Origin: Mycolicibacterium goodii
Lineage (GTDB): Bacteria > Actinomycetota > Actinomycetes > Mycobacteriales > Mycobacteriaceae
Direction of reading: 5' to 3'
DNA length: 64,000 nucleotides
NCBI RefSeq assembly: GCF_022370755.2
Contig: NZ_CP092364.2
Location: 6,138,001 to 6,202,000 of the forward strand
The notes below the pieces were generated by a model that saw nothing but the letters and a program-made list of their open reading frames with translations, was not told where the DNA came from and searched no databases. This document shows positions 26,430-35,516 of the stretch, piece after piece; the first letter of the stretch is position 1; every line of letters begins with the position of its first letter. The translations under genes and the position numbers were made by a program.

Positions 26430-27743
26430 ATGACTTCTGTACAGAGTTTTGTGCTGCCCGACTTGGGTGAAGGCCTCACCGAGGCTGAAATTGTCACATG
26501 GTTCGTATCGATCGGGGACACCGTGGATCTCAACCAGATCGTCGCCGAAGTCGAGACGGCAAAAGCGTCTGTGGAACTGCCGTCACCGTATGCCGGCACA
26601 GTCCGTGCACTGCACGCCGCCGAAGGCGAAACGGTTGCGGTCGGCCGGCCGATTATCGACATCGACACCGACGACGCGGCCCCCGAACATCAGCACCAGG
26701 AGAAAGTCCCGGTGTTGGTCGGCTACGGCGTCGCTGGTGAGGCTGTGAGTCGTCGAGGCCGACGCCGTCAGGCGGAGCAGGTCGGCGCACCATCGCGACC
26801 GCTATCCGCCGGCCCGCAGCCGCCTGCACCACAACAGAAGATGGCCAAGCCACCCGTCCGGTTCCTCGCGAAGCAGAACGGCGTCGATCTAGCGGACATC
26901 GAAGGCACCGGTCGGAAGGGCGAGGTCACGGGCGGCGATGTCGCCGCCTACCTGGCGGCGGCACGCGACGGCCAGCGCCACCTGATCGCTGACACGAGCG
27001 ACGGCTGTGAGTCTCCCCCGGCCGACGAGATGCATTTCGGCGGAGCCGAAACCCGCACTCCGATCAAAGGTGTGCGCAAGCAGACCGCTGCAGCGATGGT
27101 CGCCAGCGCGTTCACCGCGCCCCACGCCACCGAATTCGTCACCGTCGACGTCACGGCCTCTCTGGAGCTGCTGGAACGGCTACGTACACATCCCGCGTTC
27201 GCGCAAACGCGGCTGACCCCGATGGTGCTGATCGCCAAAGCGCTCCTGATAGCGCTACGGTCCAACCCCAGCCTGAACTCGTTCTGGGACGAATCTGCAC
27301 AAGAGATCGTGACCAAGCACTACGTAAACCTGGGCGTCGCGGCAGCGACACCGCGCGGCCTCATGGTCCCAAACATCAAGAATGCCGACCAGATGTCGCT
27401 GCGCGAACTGGCAGCAGCACTGAACGATCTGACCGGCACCGCCAGGGCCGGGAAGACGACTCCGGCAGACCTCGCCAAGGGCACAATCACGATCACCAAT
27501 GTCGGCGTGTTCGGTGTCGATACCGGCACGCCTATCCTGAACCCGGACGAAGCCGCCATCCTCTGCGTCGGCGCCATTCGGAAGCGGCCCTGGGAGCATC
27601 TGGGTGCCATCGCATTACGCTCCGTCGCGACACTGAGCCTGTCCTTCGATCATCGCCTGGTCGACGGTGAACAGGGATCGAGATTCCTCGCCGAGATCGG
27701 ACGCATCCTTTCCGACCCGTTTGAAATGATCGCACTCGGATGA
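26430..27743 (+). CDS. 2-oxoacid dehydrogenase E2 (dihydrolipoamide acyltransferase)
   Basis: 437 aa: one lipoyl domain (~1-78, lipoylated Lys45 in VETAKASVEL), an Arg/Pro-rich linker, a peripheral subunit-binding domain (~136-175, VRFLAKQNGVDLADIEGTGR) and the catalytic acyltransferase domain (~205-437) with the active-site His408 in SFDHRLVDGEQG. It transfers the acyl group to CoA and forms the core of the complex. The stop overlaps the E3 gene start by 4 bp. Confidence 0.94.
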   Translation: MTSVQSFVLPDLGEGLTEAEIVTWFVSIGDTVDLNQIVAEVETAKASVELPSPYAGTVRALHAAEGETVAVGRPIIDIDTDDAAPEHQHQEKVPVLVGYGVAGEAVSRRGRRRQAEQVGAPSRPLSAGPQPPAPQQKMAKPPVRFLAKQNGVDLADIEGTGRKGEVTGGDVAAYLAAARDGQRHLIADTSDGCESPPADEMHFGGAETRTPIKGVRKQTAAAMVASAFTAPHATEFVTVDVTASLELLERLRTHPAFAQTRLTPMVLIAKALLIALRSNPSLNSFWDESAQEIVTKHYVNLGVAAATPRGLMVPNIKNADQMSLRELAAALNDLTGTARAGKTTPADLAKGTITITNVGVFGVDTGTPILNPDEAAILCVGAIRKRPWEHLGAIALRSVATLSLSFDHRLVDGEQGSRFLAEIGRILSDPFEMIALG

Positions 27744-29164
27744 CCCGCCGCCGCCCAGAGTGCACACATAGCATCGACACCGGGAGCCCGACGATGACCG
27801 ACGATCCGGACGTCCTCGTGCTCGGCGGAGGTTCAGGTGGGTACGCCTGTGCTATCCGTGCCGCACAGCTCGGCCTTTCGGTGGTCGTCGTGGAAGCCGA
27901 CAAGTTGGGTGGTACCTGCCTGCATCGCGGCTGCATTCCCACCAAAGCCTTGGTTCACGCTGCCGAGGTAGCCGATACTGTCCGTGCCAGCGAACGTTTC
28001 GGAGTGCTCGGCGATCTCGCCGGTATTGACCCCGCCCGTGTGCAGGCATACAAGCGGGGGGTTGTCGGCAAGCTCCACCGGGGCCTGCAAAGCCTCATCG
28101 CCAGTCACGGCATACAGGTGGTGATTGGACACGGCCGGTACCTCGGCGAGCGCCGGGTCGACGTCGCCGGGCAGACGCTCAGAGCTCGCCGCGGGGTGGT
28201 CCTGGCCACCGGATCGCAGACGCGTGAGCTCCCGCACACTCCAGTGGGGGGCCGGATCGTCACCAGTGACGACCTTCTGGAACTGGAGGAGATCCCGGCG
28301 CGTGCGGTGGTGCTCGGAGGTGGGGTGATCGGCGTCGAGTTTGCCAGCGTTTTGGCCTCGTTCGGCACGGAGGTCACCGTAATCGAGGCGCTGCCGCGGC
28401 TGCTCGCCGCCGAGGACGATTGGAGTTCTAAACAGCTGACCCGCGCCTTCCGCAAGCGCGGCATCACCACCATGACGTCGACCAAGATGGTGGCGACCAC
28501 CCAGTCGGGGGACACCGTCGTCGTCAGCCTCGACAACGGGGAGAAAATCGAGACGAGCCTATTACTCGTGGCTGTGGGACGCCGACCCCGCACTGCGGGA
28601 GCAGGTTTCACCGAGGCTGGTCTCGAACTGGATCGAGGATATGTCGCCGTCGACAGCCTATTGCGGACCAACCACGAGGGAGTCTGGGCAGTCGGCGACC
28701 TCGTTCGCGGCCCGCAACTCGCCCACCGCAGTTTTCAACATGGGCTGTACGTCGCCGAACAGATCGCTGGACATGATCCGGTGCAGCTCGACGAACTCGA
28801 TATACCGCGCGTCACCTATACCCAGCCCGAGGTCGCGTCGGTTGGCCTGACCGAACATCAGGCTCGCGAGAAGCACGGTGCGATCAGCACCTTCGAGTAC
28901 GAACTTGCCGGGAACGGCAAAAGCCAGATCCTCGGGACGGCCGGCGGTGTCAAGTTGATCCGCATCCAGGATGGCCCTGTGGTCGGTATTCACATGGTCG
29001 GCCACCGGATCAGCGAACTGATCGGTGAGGCACAACTCATCGTCAACTGGGAGGCCAGCCCAGATGAAGTCGCTGCTCTGGTACACGCACATCCGACCCA
29101 AGCCGAAGCACTCGGTGAGGCACATCTCGCCCTTGCAGGACGTCCACTGCATGCACACCACTGA
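27740..29164 (+). CDS. lpdA: Dihydrolipoyl dehydrogenase (E3)
   Basis: 456-474 aa FAD/NAD disulfide oxidoreductase. FAD-binding VLGGGSGGYACAIRAA is followed by the redox disulfide GGTCLHRGCIPTK; the NAD site is VVLGGGVIGVEFASV, and the dimerisation domain ends with the His-Glu pair in HAHPTQAEALGEA. It reoxidises the lipoyl groups of E2 and makes NADH. ATG 27740 gives 4-bp overlap with E2; ATG 27794 gives a more usual N-terminus (TDDPDVLVLGGG) and may be the real start. Having its own E3 makes this complex self-sufficient. Confidence 0.93.
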   Translation: MTRRRPECTHSIDTGSPTMTDDPDVLVLGGGSGGYACAIRAAQLGLSVVVVEADKLGGTCLHRGCIPTKALVHAAEVADTVRASERFGVLGDLAGIDPARVQAYKRGVVGKLHRGLQSLIASHGIQVVIGHGRYLGERRVDVAGQTLRARRGVVLATGSQTRELPHTPVGGRIVTSDDLLELEEIPARAVVLGGGVIGVEFASVLASFGTEVTVIEALPRLLAAEDDWSSKQLTRAFRKRGITTMTSTKMVATTQSGDTVVVSLDNGEKIETSLLLVAVGRRPRTAGAGFTEAGLELDRGYVAVDSLLRTNHEGVWAVGDLVRGPQLAHRSFQHGLYVAEQIAGHDPVQLDELDIPRVTYTQPEVASVGLTEHQAREKHGAISTFEYELAGNGKSQILGTAGGVKLIRIQDGPVVGIHMVGHRISELIGEAQLIVNWEASPDEVAALVHAHPTQAEALGEAHLALAGRPLHAHH

Positions 29165-29198
29165 CCCCCCACCTCGAGAACAGGCCCAAGGAATCACA

Positions 29199-30284
29199 AT
29201 GATCAGCACCACCGCTCTCGACGCCACCGCAGACTCTGCCGTATTCGACCGCAGAGACGCGGTTCCAGGACTTCCACACGAGCAGGTGGTGTTCTGTGAG
29301 GACGCCGCCACCGGCCTGCGAGCGATCATCGGAATCCACTCGACGGTGCTCGGCCCTGCCCTCGGCGGTACCCGGTTCTTTCCGTATCCCGACGAGGCGT
29401 CGGCCCTTACAGACGTGCTGCGTCTGTCACGGGGAATGACATTCAAGGCCGCCGTCACCGGCTTACCTTTCGGCGGCGGTAAGGCCGTGATCATCGGAGA
29501 CCCTGCCCGCGTCAAGACATCCGCGCTCCTGCACGCGTACGGTCGCTTCATAGAAACGCTGGGGGGTCGCTACATCTCTGCGGCGGACGTCGGCACCAAT
29601 GCTGAGGACCTAGACATCATCGGTGAGTACACCAGCCACCTAGTTGGGCGCACACGATCGGCGGGCGGGTCTGGAAACAGCGGTCCAATGACTGCACTCG
29701 GGGTCTACCAGGCGTTGCGCGCTGCTGCCACTGTGGCGTGGGGCACCGACTCGTTGGCAGATCGCCTCATCGGTGTCGAAGGAGCGGGAAAGGTCGGATC
29801 GGAGCTCATCGCTTTGCTACATGCCGACGGAGCCCGCGTCATCGTCACCGATGTGAACCGCGAGGCGGCCGTCACGGTCACAGCGCGTTACTCCGGTGTC
29901 ATGGTCACCGACGACCTCCTCGCCGAAGAGCTCGACATCTACGCTCCGTGCGCCCTCGGCGGAACTCTCGCCGAGGCGACACTCGAGCGCCTCACCGCGT
30001 CGATCGTCTGCGGTGCTGCGAACAATCAGCTACGAACCCCGGAGATTGACGTGCGGTTGCACAACAGCGGAATCGTTTGGGTTCCTGATTATGTAGCCAA
30101 CGCCGGTGGTCTCATCCAGGTCGCGGGCGAACGTGAAGGTGTGGGCGCCGACGTCATCCGCCGACGTGTCGAGGAGATCTACGACTCTGTGATCACGATC
30201 CTGCGGCACGCGGAAGCGGAATCCGTCGCTCCAGGTCGAGCCGCAGACGAGATCGCATACTCCAAACTGGCCGCGGCCGGCTGA
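29199..30284 (+). CDS. Leucine/valine-type amino-acid dehydrogenase
   Basis: 361 aa, Glu/Leu/Phe/Val dehydrogenase family. The substrate pocket signatures LGGTRFFPYPD and MTFKAAVTGLPFGGGKAV (catalytic Lys) are present, as is the NAD-binding Rossmann motif GVEGAGKVGSELIALL. It oxidatively deaminates an aliphatic amino acid to the 2-oxoacid, which the preceding complex would decarboxylate. It follows the E3 gene by 34 bp with AAGGAATC upstream of ATG 29199, so it is in the same operon. Leu, Val or Phe specificity cannot be settled by reading. Confidence 0.91.
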   Translation: MISTTALDATADSAVFDRRDAVPGLPHEQVVFCEDAATGLRAIIGIHSTVLGPALGGTRFFPYPDEASALTDVLRLSRGMTFKAAVTGLPFGGGKAVIIGDPARVKTSALLHAYGRFIETLGGRYISAADVGTNAEDLDIIGEYTSHLVGRTRSAGGSGNSGPMTALGVYQALRAAATVAWGTDSLADRLIGVEGAGKVGSELIALLHADGARVIVTDVNREAAVTVTARYSGVMVTDDLLAEELDIYAPCALGGTLAEATLERLTASIVCGAANNQLRTPEIDVRLHNSGIVWVPDYVANAGGLIQVAGEREGVGADVIRRRVEEIYDSVITILRHAEAESVAPGRAADEIAYSKLAAAG

Positions 30285-30383
30285 AAACCGCCGTGACAAC
30301 CCATCCACCGTCCGGAGAAGCGCACGTCCACGTCAAGAAGAGAGACTCGTGACCGGGCATGCTGGGCGGCCGTCGCCGTCGCG

Positions 30384-31034
30384 GTGAGTGTCCACAGCCT
30401 GGCCTGCCATCCACTCCTCAAATTCGGTTCTGATGAACAGAATCAGCGATGGCTACCGGACATGCTCGGGGACGAAACCGTCGGCGCATACCGCCTTTCC
30501 GAGCCCCAGGCCGGATCGGATGCCGCTGCGCTCATATGCAAAGCCCATGCCGGTGACGGCGGATACCGGGTTACCGGCACCAAGGCCTGGATAACGCACG
30601 GCGGCATCGCTGACTTCTACAACTTGTTCGCCCGCCTCGGAGAAGGTGCCAAGGGAATCTCCTGCTTCCTGGTTCCGGGTCAAACCGAGGGTTTGACGTT
30701 CGGCAGGCCCGAGGACAAGATGGGCCTGCACACGGTGCCAACGACAAGCGCTTACTACGACGACGCCTTCATTCCCGCGATGAACCGGATCGGAGCTGAA
30801 GGGCAGGGACTCGAAATCGCCTTGGAGGCACTCGATTCCGGCCGCCGACATGGCCGCTGCCGTGGACACCGCACGTGCCAGCTACCTCGACGCTGCCCGC
30901 CGCCGCGATGCTGGAATGAGTTACTCCCGCAATGCCGCCGTAGCAAAGCTCGTCGCGACCGAGGGCGCCGACCGTTCGGGGCGCCTGCGGAACCCGTCCT
31001 CGTGGACGAGGCTGCGGAGAATCCGCAGCCCTAG
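30384..31034 (+). pseudogene. Acyl-CoA dehydrogenase pseudogene
   Basis: Remains of an acyl-CoA dehydrogenase downstream of the 2-oxoacid pathway. The frame from ~30384 reads well as the middle of the protein: SVHSLACHPLLKFGSDEQ, AYRLSEPQAGSDAAAL, TGTKAWITHGG, DKMGLHTVPTTSAYYDD. The N-terminal domain is missing. At ~30840 (EALDSGR) the frame is lost; homology resumes one frame over as ADMAAAVDTARASYLDAARR...NAAVAKLVATE, apparently after an internal deletion, and the flavin-binding C-terminus with FEGTN is absent. From here to 31265 I see no intact gene. It marks the right edge of the accessory region. Confidence 0.8.
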
Positions 31035-31265
31035 CCGATCCCAACCGCGAACCCCCGGGCCCATCCAGGAATCGTTGAATGTGTCTGGCATCACATAGTT
31101 TTCTCGACGTGTGGATATGCGTGAGCTGACCTGCAGAAACACAGAATCAGCAAGTACTCCACCCAGCACTTACCGGCGGCTTGCGCGCGCCGGCGACGTC
31201 GGGCTCAATCATGGGCATGATCGACCACATGATCGTGATCGCCACGATTGGAGCCCCCGAGTGAC

Positions 31266-33467
31266 TCAGGCGCTCGTGCGCAACCGGGCCGCGGCCGATT
31301 CCGGCATCGGCTCATAGCGCGCGAACGACCGGCGGAACTGCCCTGCACCATGTGACATCGAGCGCAGGTCCGTCGCGTAGCGGATCAACTCCACCTCGGG
31401 AATCTCGGCTTTCACCACGGTGCGGTCGGCGTCCAACTTGTCGGTGCCCAGCACGCGTCCGCGGCGGCCGGCGAGATCGCCCATGATGGAACCCACCAAT
31501 TCGTCGGGCACCATGATCGTGACGTCGTCGACCGGTTCGAGCAGGTTGATCTTCGTCGCCGCCGCAGCCTCGCGCAGCGCGAGTGCACCGGCCATCTGGA
31601 AGGCGTAGTCCGACGAGTCCACGCTGTGCGCCTTGCCGTCGAACAGGGTCACCCGGATGTCGACGACGGGGTAACCTGACCCGTCGCCGGACCCCGTGAC
31701 ACCCTTCTCCATCTGGGCGCGTACGCCTTTCTCGACGCTCGGGATGAACTGGCGGGGGACCGCGCCGCCGACGACCTTGTCGACGAACTCGAAGCCCGAT
31801 CCTTCCGGCAGCGGCTCGACCTCGATGTCGCAGACCGCGTACTGGCCGTGGCCGCCGGACTGCTTGACGTGCCTGCCGTGTCCGGTTGCCTTGCCGGCGA
31901 ACGTCTCCCGCAACGGAACCCGCAGTTCCACGGTGTCCACCGATACCCCGTAACGCCGCGACAGCGCGTCGAGCACCACCGAAGCGTGCGCCTCGCCCAT
32001 GCACCACAGGACGATCTGATGAGTCTCGGGGTTCTGCTCGATGCGCAGGGTCGGGTCCTCGGCGGCCAACCGCCCCAGACCGACCGACAGCTTGTCCTCG
32101 TCGGTTTTGGCGCGCGGTGCGACCGCGATGGGCAACAGCGGATCCGGCATCGACCACGGCCGCAACACCAGCGGGTCGGACTTGTCGGACAGCGTGTCGC
32201 CGGTCTCGGCCCGGCTCAACCGGCCGATCGCGCAGATGTCACCCGCCACGACCGAGGGCGCCGGGCGTTGCTGCTTGCCCAAGGGGAAGCTCAGCGTGCC
32301 GATGCGCTCGTCCTCGTCATGATCGGCGTGGCTGTGGGTGCTGCCGTCGTCGCCTGCGGCCCCCGGTGAGCCCGTGGTCTCGGTGAACGCAGAAAAATGG
32401 CCCGACACATGCACGGTGGCGTCGGGCCTGATGGTGCCGGAGAACACCCGTACCAGGCTGACCCTGCCGACGTAGGGATCCGACGTCGTCTTCACCACCT
32501 CGGCCAGCAGCGGCCCGTCCGGATCGCAGGTCAGCGGCGTGCGGGGTGCGCCCTGCGGGGTGAACACCTCCGGCAACTTGTGCTCCGGCGGCGCCGGGAA
32601 GCCGCGCGTGGCGATGTCGAGAAGTTCGAGCGTACCGACCCCGGAGTGACTGCACACCGGGATCACCGGGAAGAACGAGGCACGGGCCACGGCCTTTTCG
32701 AGGTCGGCGATGAGCACGGCCTCGTCGATCTCCTCGCCGCCGAGGTAACGCTCCATGAGCGTCTCATCCTCGGATTCCTCGATGACGCCTTCGATGAGGG
32801 CGCCCCGCAGTTCGGCGATGACCGCGTCGTACGAGCCGTCCGGCGGTCGCGCGGTGTGCGTGCCACCGCTGTAGTCGTAGTACGTGCGGGTGAGCAGACC
32901 CACCACGCCCGTGCAGCGCTCGCCGTCACCGACCGGGAAGTACAGCGGGGCGACCTTGTCGCCGAACGCCTCCTGGGTCGCGGCGAGGGCGGCGTCGTAG
33001 TTCGCGCGAGGATGGTCGAGCTTGGTGATCACCACGGCCCGCGGCATCTGCACCTCGTCGCACTCCTGCCACAGCGCCTTGGTGGGCTCGTCGATGGTCT
33101 CGTTGGCCGCGATCACGAACAGCGCGCAGTCGGCCGCGCGCAGACCCGCGCGCAACTCGCCCATGAAGTCGGCGTAGCCGGGTGTGTCGATCAAGTTGAC
33201 CTTGATCCCGTTGTGCGACAACGACGCCAACGCCAGGCCCACCGATCGCTGCTGGGCGATCTCGGCCTCGTCGAAATCACACACCGTCGACCCGTCGGCC
33301 ACCGTCCCGGCCCGGGTGAGCACACCCGCGGCCACCAGCACCGCCTCGATCAGAGTCGTCTTCCCGCCGCCGGACGGTCCGACAAGCGCCACGTTCCGGA
33401 TGACGACCGGACTGTCCGCCGTGGGAACGGATCCGTTGCCGGCCGAAGAATGTGTTCTGTCCGCCAT
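31266..33467 (-). CDS. fusA2: Elongation factor G-like protein EF-G2
   Basis: 733 aa GTPase resembling EF-G in domain order: G domain with P-loop VGPSGGGKTTL, G3 DTPGYADF and G4 VITKLDHP, then domains II-V (SGGHGQYAVCDIEVEPL; AGALALREAAAATK; VGSIMGDLAGRRGRVLG). The G4 is TKLD rather than NKxD and the insertions differ from canonical EF-G, typical of mycobacterial EF-G2. Its homologue is not essential and its role in translation is unresolved. Matches the M. smegmatis fusA2 locus by recollection. Start ATG 33467; divergent from the hydrolase gene. Confidence 0.93.
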   Translation of the reverse strand: MADRTHSSAGNGSVPTADSPVVIRNVALVGPSGGGKTTLIEAVLVAAGVLTRAGTVADGSTVCDFDEAEIAQQRSVGLALASLSHNGIKVNLIDTPGYADFMGELRAGLRAADCALFVIAANETIDEPTKALWQECDEVQMPRAVVITKLDHPRANYDAALAATQEAFGDKVAPLYFPVGDGERCTGVVGLLTRTYYDYSGGTHTARPPDGSYDAVIAELRGALIEGVIEESEDETLMERYLGGEEIDEAVLIADLEKAVARASFFPVIPVCSHSGVGTLELLDIATRGFPAPPEHKLPEVFTPQGAPRTPLTCDPDGPLLAEVVKTTSDPYVGRVSLVRVFSGTIRPDATVHVSGHFSAFTETTGSPGAAGDDGSTHSHADHDEDERIGTLSFPLGKQQRPAPSVVAGDICAIGRLSRAETGDTLSDKSDPLVLRPWSMPDPLLPIAVAPRAKTDEDKLSVGLGRLAAEDPTLRIEQNPETHQIVLWCMGEAHASVVLDALSRRYGVSVDTVELRVPLRETFAGKATGHGRHVKQSGGHGQYAVCDIEVEPLPEGSGFEFVDKVVGGAVPRQFIPSVEKGVRAQMEKGVTGSGDGSGYPVVDIRVTLFDGKAHSVDSSDYAFQMAGALALREAAAATKINLLEPVDDVTIMVPDELVGSIMGDLAGRRGRVLGTDKLDADRTVVKAEIPEVELIRYATDLRSMSHGAGQFRRSFARYEPMPESAAARLRTSA

Positions 33468-33655
33468 AGCTGTCCTCCTGGTCCCCCGGCGCCCCGCCGA
33501 GCCCCGCCGTGCCTGTTTCCACCATTCCCCGATGTGACCTGCAACACAAGTCCCTGTCGAACGCGAGCAGGCACCCGCGGCACCCCGTTCACCAGCGGCT
33601 TTACCACCGCTGAATGCGAGTTGTCAGGCGATTCGCACCGACAGACGCTTGGGAC

Positions 33656-34630
33656 ATGGATGTCGTACCGGAAGGTCGAGAAGTTCGAGAGAAGACAGCT
33701 CGCTACGCCCGCTTCCTGCCGGCGCGGTACCGGGTCGACGGGTTCGCACCGACCTCGACGTGGTGGCCGTGGCGGGGACACGACGTGCACATCCTGCGCG
33801 CCGAGACGCCTGGCAGCAAGGTACGGGTGCTCGTACTGCACGGTGCGGGCGGGCACGCCGGGGCGCTGTGGCCGTTCGCCGGGGTTGCCGCCGCGGCGGG
33901 TGCCGACGTGCTCGCACCGGATCTGCCGCTCTACGGACATACCGGGGTACCTGCCCCCAAACGGGTACGTTACGACGACTGGGTCGAGTGCGTCAGCGAT
34001 CTGGTGCGCCGCGAATGCGAGAACGACGACCGGCCACTCGTCGTGTTCGGGGCGAGCATGGGCGGACTGCTCGGATACGAGGTCGCCGCGCGCACCCGGC
34101 AGGTCGCGCATGTGGTGGCGACGTGTCTGCTCGATCCGGCCGACCCGGCGGCCCGCGCGGCCGCGGCCCGCGTCCCGGTGCTCGGGCGGGCGGCCCCGAA
34201 GGCACTCCGGTCGGTCGACCGGTACGTAGGTGGGCTGGCGATGCCCATCCGCTGGCTCGTGAAAATGACTGCGATGAGCGCAGACCCGGAACTGACCCGG
34301 CTGGTGGTGCATGACAGCCGCGGCGGCGGGGTTCACATCCCGCTCGGATTCCTCAGCAGCTGGCTGAATTTCAGCCACACCGCACCGGAACAGTTCGACG
34401 CGGCACCGGTCACGCTCGTGCATCCGGGCGCCGACGAATGGACACCGCCGTCGTTGAGCATCCGGTTCCTCGACCGCATGCCGGCGCCGACACGGACGGT
34501 GCTGCTGCGCAACTGCGGTCACTACCCGATCGAGGAGCCCGGGCTGAGCCAACTGGTGGAAGCACTGTACGAGGTCAGGGACAGTGTCCTCGCGTCAGCG
34601 GCGCAGCAACCGTTCGACCAGATCGACTAG
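33656..34630 (+). CDS. Alpha/beta hydrolase
   Basis: About 324 aa. An oxyanion-hole HGAGGHAG motif precedes the nucleophile elbow GASMGG (Ser), and the acid and His are expected at HPGADEWTP and NCGHYPIEE near the end, completing a Ser-Asp-His triad. Soluble, no signal peptide; esterase/lipase-like, substrate unknown. ATG 33656 preferred over the in-frame ATG 33614 because the latter reads a low-complexity leader. The 3' end overlaps the convergent TetR gene by 36 bp (34595-34630). Confidence 0.85.
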   Translation: MDVVPEGREVREKTARYARFLPARYRVDGFAPTSTWWPWRGHDVHILRAETPGSKVRVLVLHGAGGHAGALWPFAGVAAAAGADVLAPDLPLYGHTGVPAPKRVRYDDWVECVSDLVRRECENDDRPLVVFGASMGGLLGYEVAARTRQVAHVVATCLLDPADPAARAAAARVPVLGRAAPKALRSVDRYVGGLAMPIRWLVKMTAMSADPELTRLVVHDSRGGGVHIPLGFLSSWLNFSHTAPEQFDAAPVTLVHPGADEWTPPSLSIRFLDRMPAPTRTVLLRNCGHYPIEEPGLSQLVEALYEVRDSVLASAAQQPFDQID

Positions 34631-35200
34631 CTCGTCGGTGGCGGCCTCTTGGGTGATGTCACGGTGCGGCAGCACGCGGTGCAGATGTGCGTCGACCGCG
34701 TGCACCACGGTACGGGCGGCGGCCAGGGCGTCGTCTGGGTCGGGCACGCGCCCGCACCGCACGAGGTGGAATGCGACCTCCTCGGCGAGCCTGGTCTCGA
34801 ACAGCTGCATCGCCTTCAGTTGATCATCGCGCGGTGCCGCCACGCGGTGCATCAACCGGTGCAGGCCCGGCCGGTCGTGGTGCAGGTCGACGACGGCCGC
34901 GAGGATGGAGCGCATCGCCTGGTCGAATGCCGGTGCATCGCGGCGCAGTCGGGTGAACACCGCGTCGAGGCGGTCCGACGCCTCCTGTACGTGCCGCTGC
35001 GCCAGCGCGTTGAGAAGCGCCCGCTTGTTGGGGAAATACTGATAGACCGAGCCGATGGACACCCCGGCCCGCTCGGCGATGCGGTTGGTGGTGGCGGCAA
35101 GCCCCTCGCGGTTGAACACCTGCGCGGCGGCCTCCAGCACCACCTCGACGGTCTCCCTGGACCGCTGCTGGCGCGGCTTCTTGCGCGGCGCGTCGTTCAT
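34595..35200 (-). CDS. TetR-family transcriptional regulator
   Basis: About 201 aa. The N-terminal DNA-binding domain shows the family pattern ETVEVVLEAAAQVFNREGLA, TTNRIAERAGVSIGSVYQYF, PNKRALLNAL. The start may be ATG 35200 or ATG 35212. It is the last gene of a minus-strand operon (two paralogous membrane proteins, CoxIII-like, CoxIV-like), 9-21 bp behind the CoxIV-like gene, so it probably autoregulates that operon. A perfect TGACC-AA-GGTCA at 37649-37660 upstream of the first gene is a candidate site. Confidence 0.9.
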   Translation of the reverse strand: MNDAPRKKPRQQRSRETVEVVLEAAAQVFNREGLAATTNRIAERAGVSIGSVYQYFPNKRALLNALAQRHVQEASDRLDAVFTRLRRDAPAFDQAMRSILAAVVDLHHDRPGLHRLMHRVAAPRDDQLKAMQLFETRLAEEVAFHLVRCGRVPDPDDALAAARTVVHAVDAHLHRVLPHRDITQEAATDELVDLVERLLRR

Positions 35201-35221
35201 CGCCACCACCATACGGCGGGA

Positions 35222-35515
35222 TCAGAACAGGTAGATGACGAACACCGTGGTCAACAGCACGGTGAGCCATCCATCGGTGGCGTGCTTGAGCCATGCCGGA
35301 GCGGTACGCACCTCCATGAAGTGCCGAATGATCAAGCGGCACTTGACGAAGGTGAGGGCCAGCACCACGGCCGTGATCGGGGTGCTCGCCTGCACGGTGC
35401 CGGTGACGTGCGCGGGCGCGAGCCACCACGACACGATCGTGATCGCGGTCAGCGCGAGCCAGGCCAAGGTGATGCTGCGTGTGCTCTCGCCCAGCGTCCT
35501 TGTTCGCGTGGTCAT
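35222..35515 (-). CDS. Cytochrome c oxidase subunit IV family (COX4_pro) protein
   Basis: 97 aa with three membrane helices, including VVLALTFVKCRLIIRHFMEV, the hallmark of prokaryotic COX4-like proteins. ATG 35515 is 1 bp past the CoxIII-like stop. Such small subunits accompany haem-copper oxidases or NO reductases, but no catalytic subunit I or II is near. Function here would require a partner encoded elsewhere or a different complex formed with the two upstream membrane proteins. Confidence 0.85.
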   Translation of the reverse strand: MTTRTRTLGESTRSITLAWLALTAITIVSWWLAPAHVTGTVQASTPITAVVLALTFVKCRLIIRHFMEVRTAPAWLKHATDGWLTVLLTTVFVIYLF

Positions 35516-35516
35516 T

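Noticed and set aside
15319..31265. Prophage or integrative element for the catabolic island
   Set aside because: No integrase, transposase, att repeats or tRNA were seen at either edge, so only 'accessory island' is claimed.
32397..34229. 610-codon plus-strand open frame
   Set aside because: Antisense to fusA2 and out of frame with the hydrolase; composition is that of a shadow frame.
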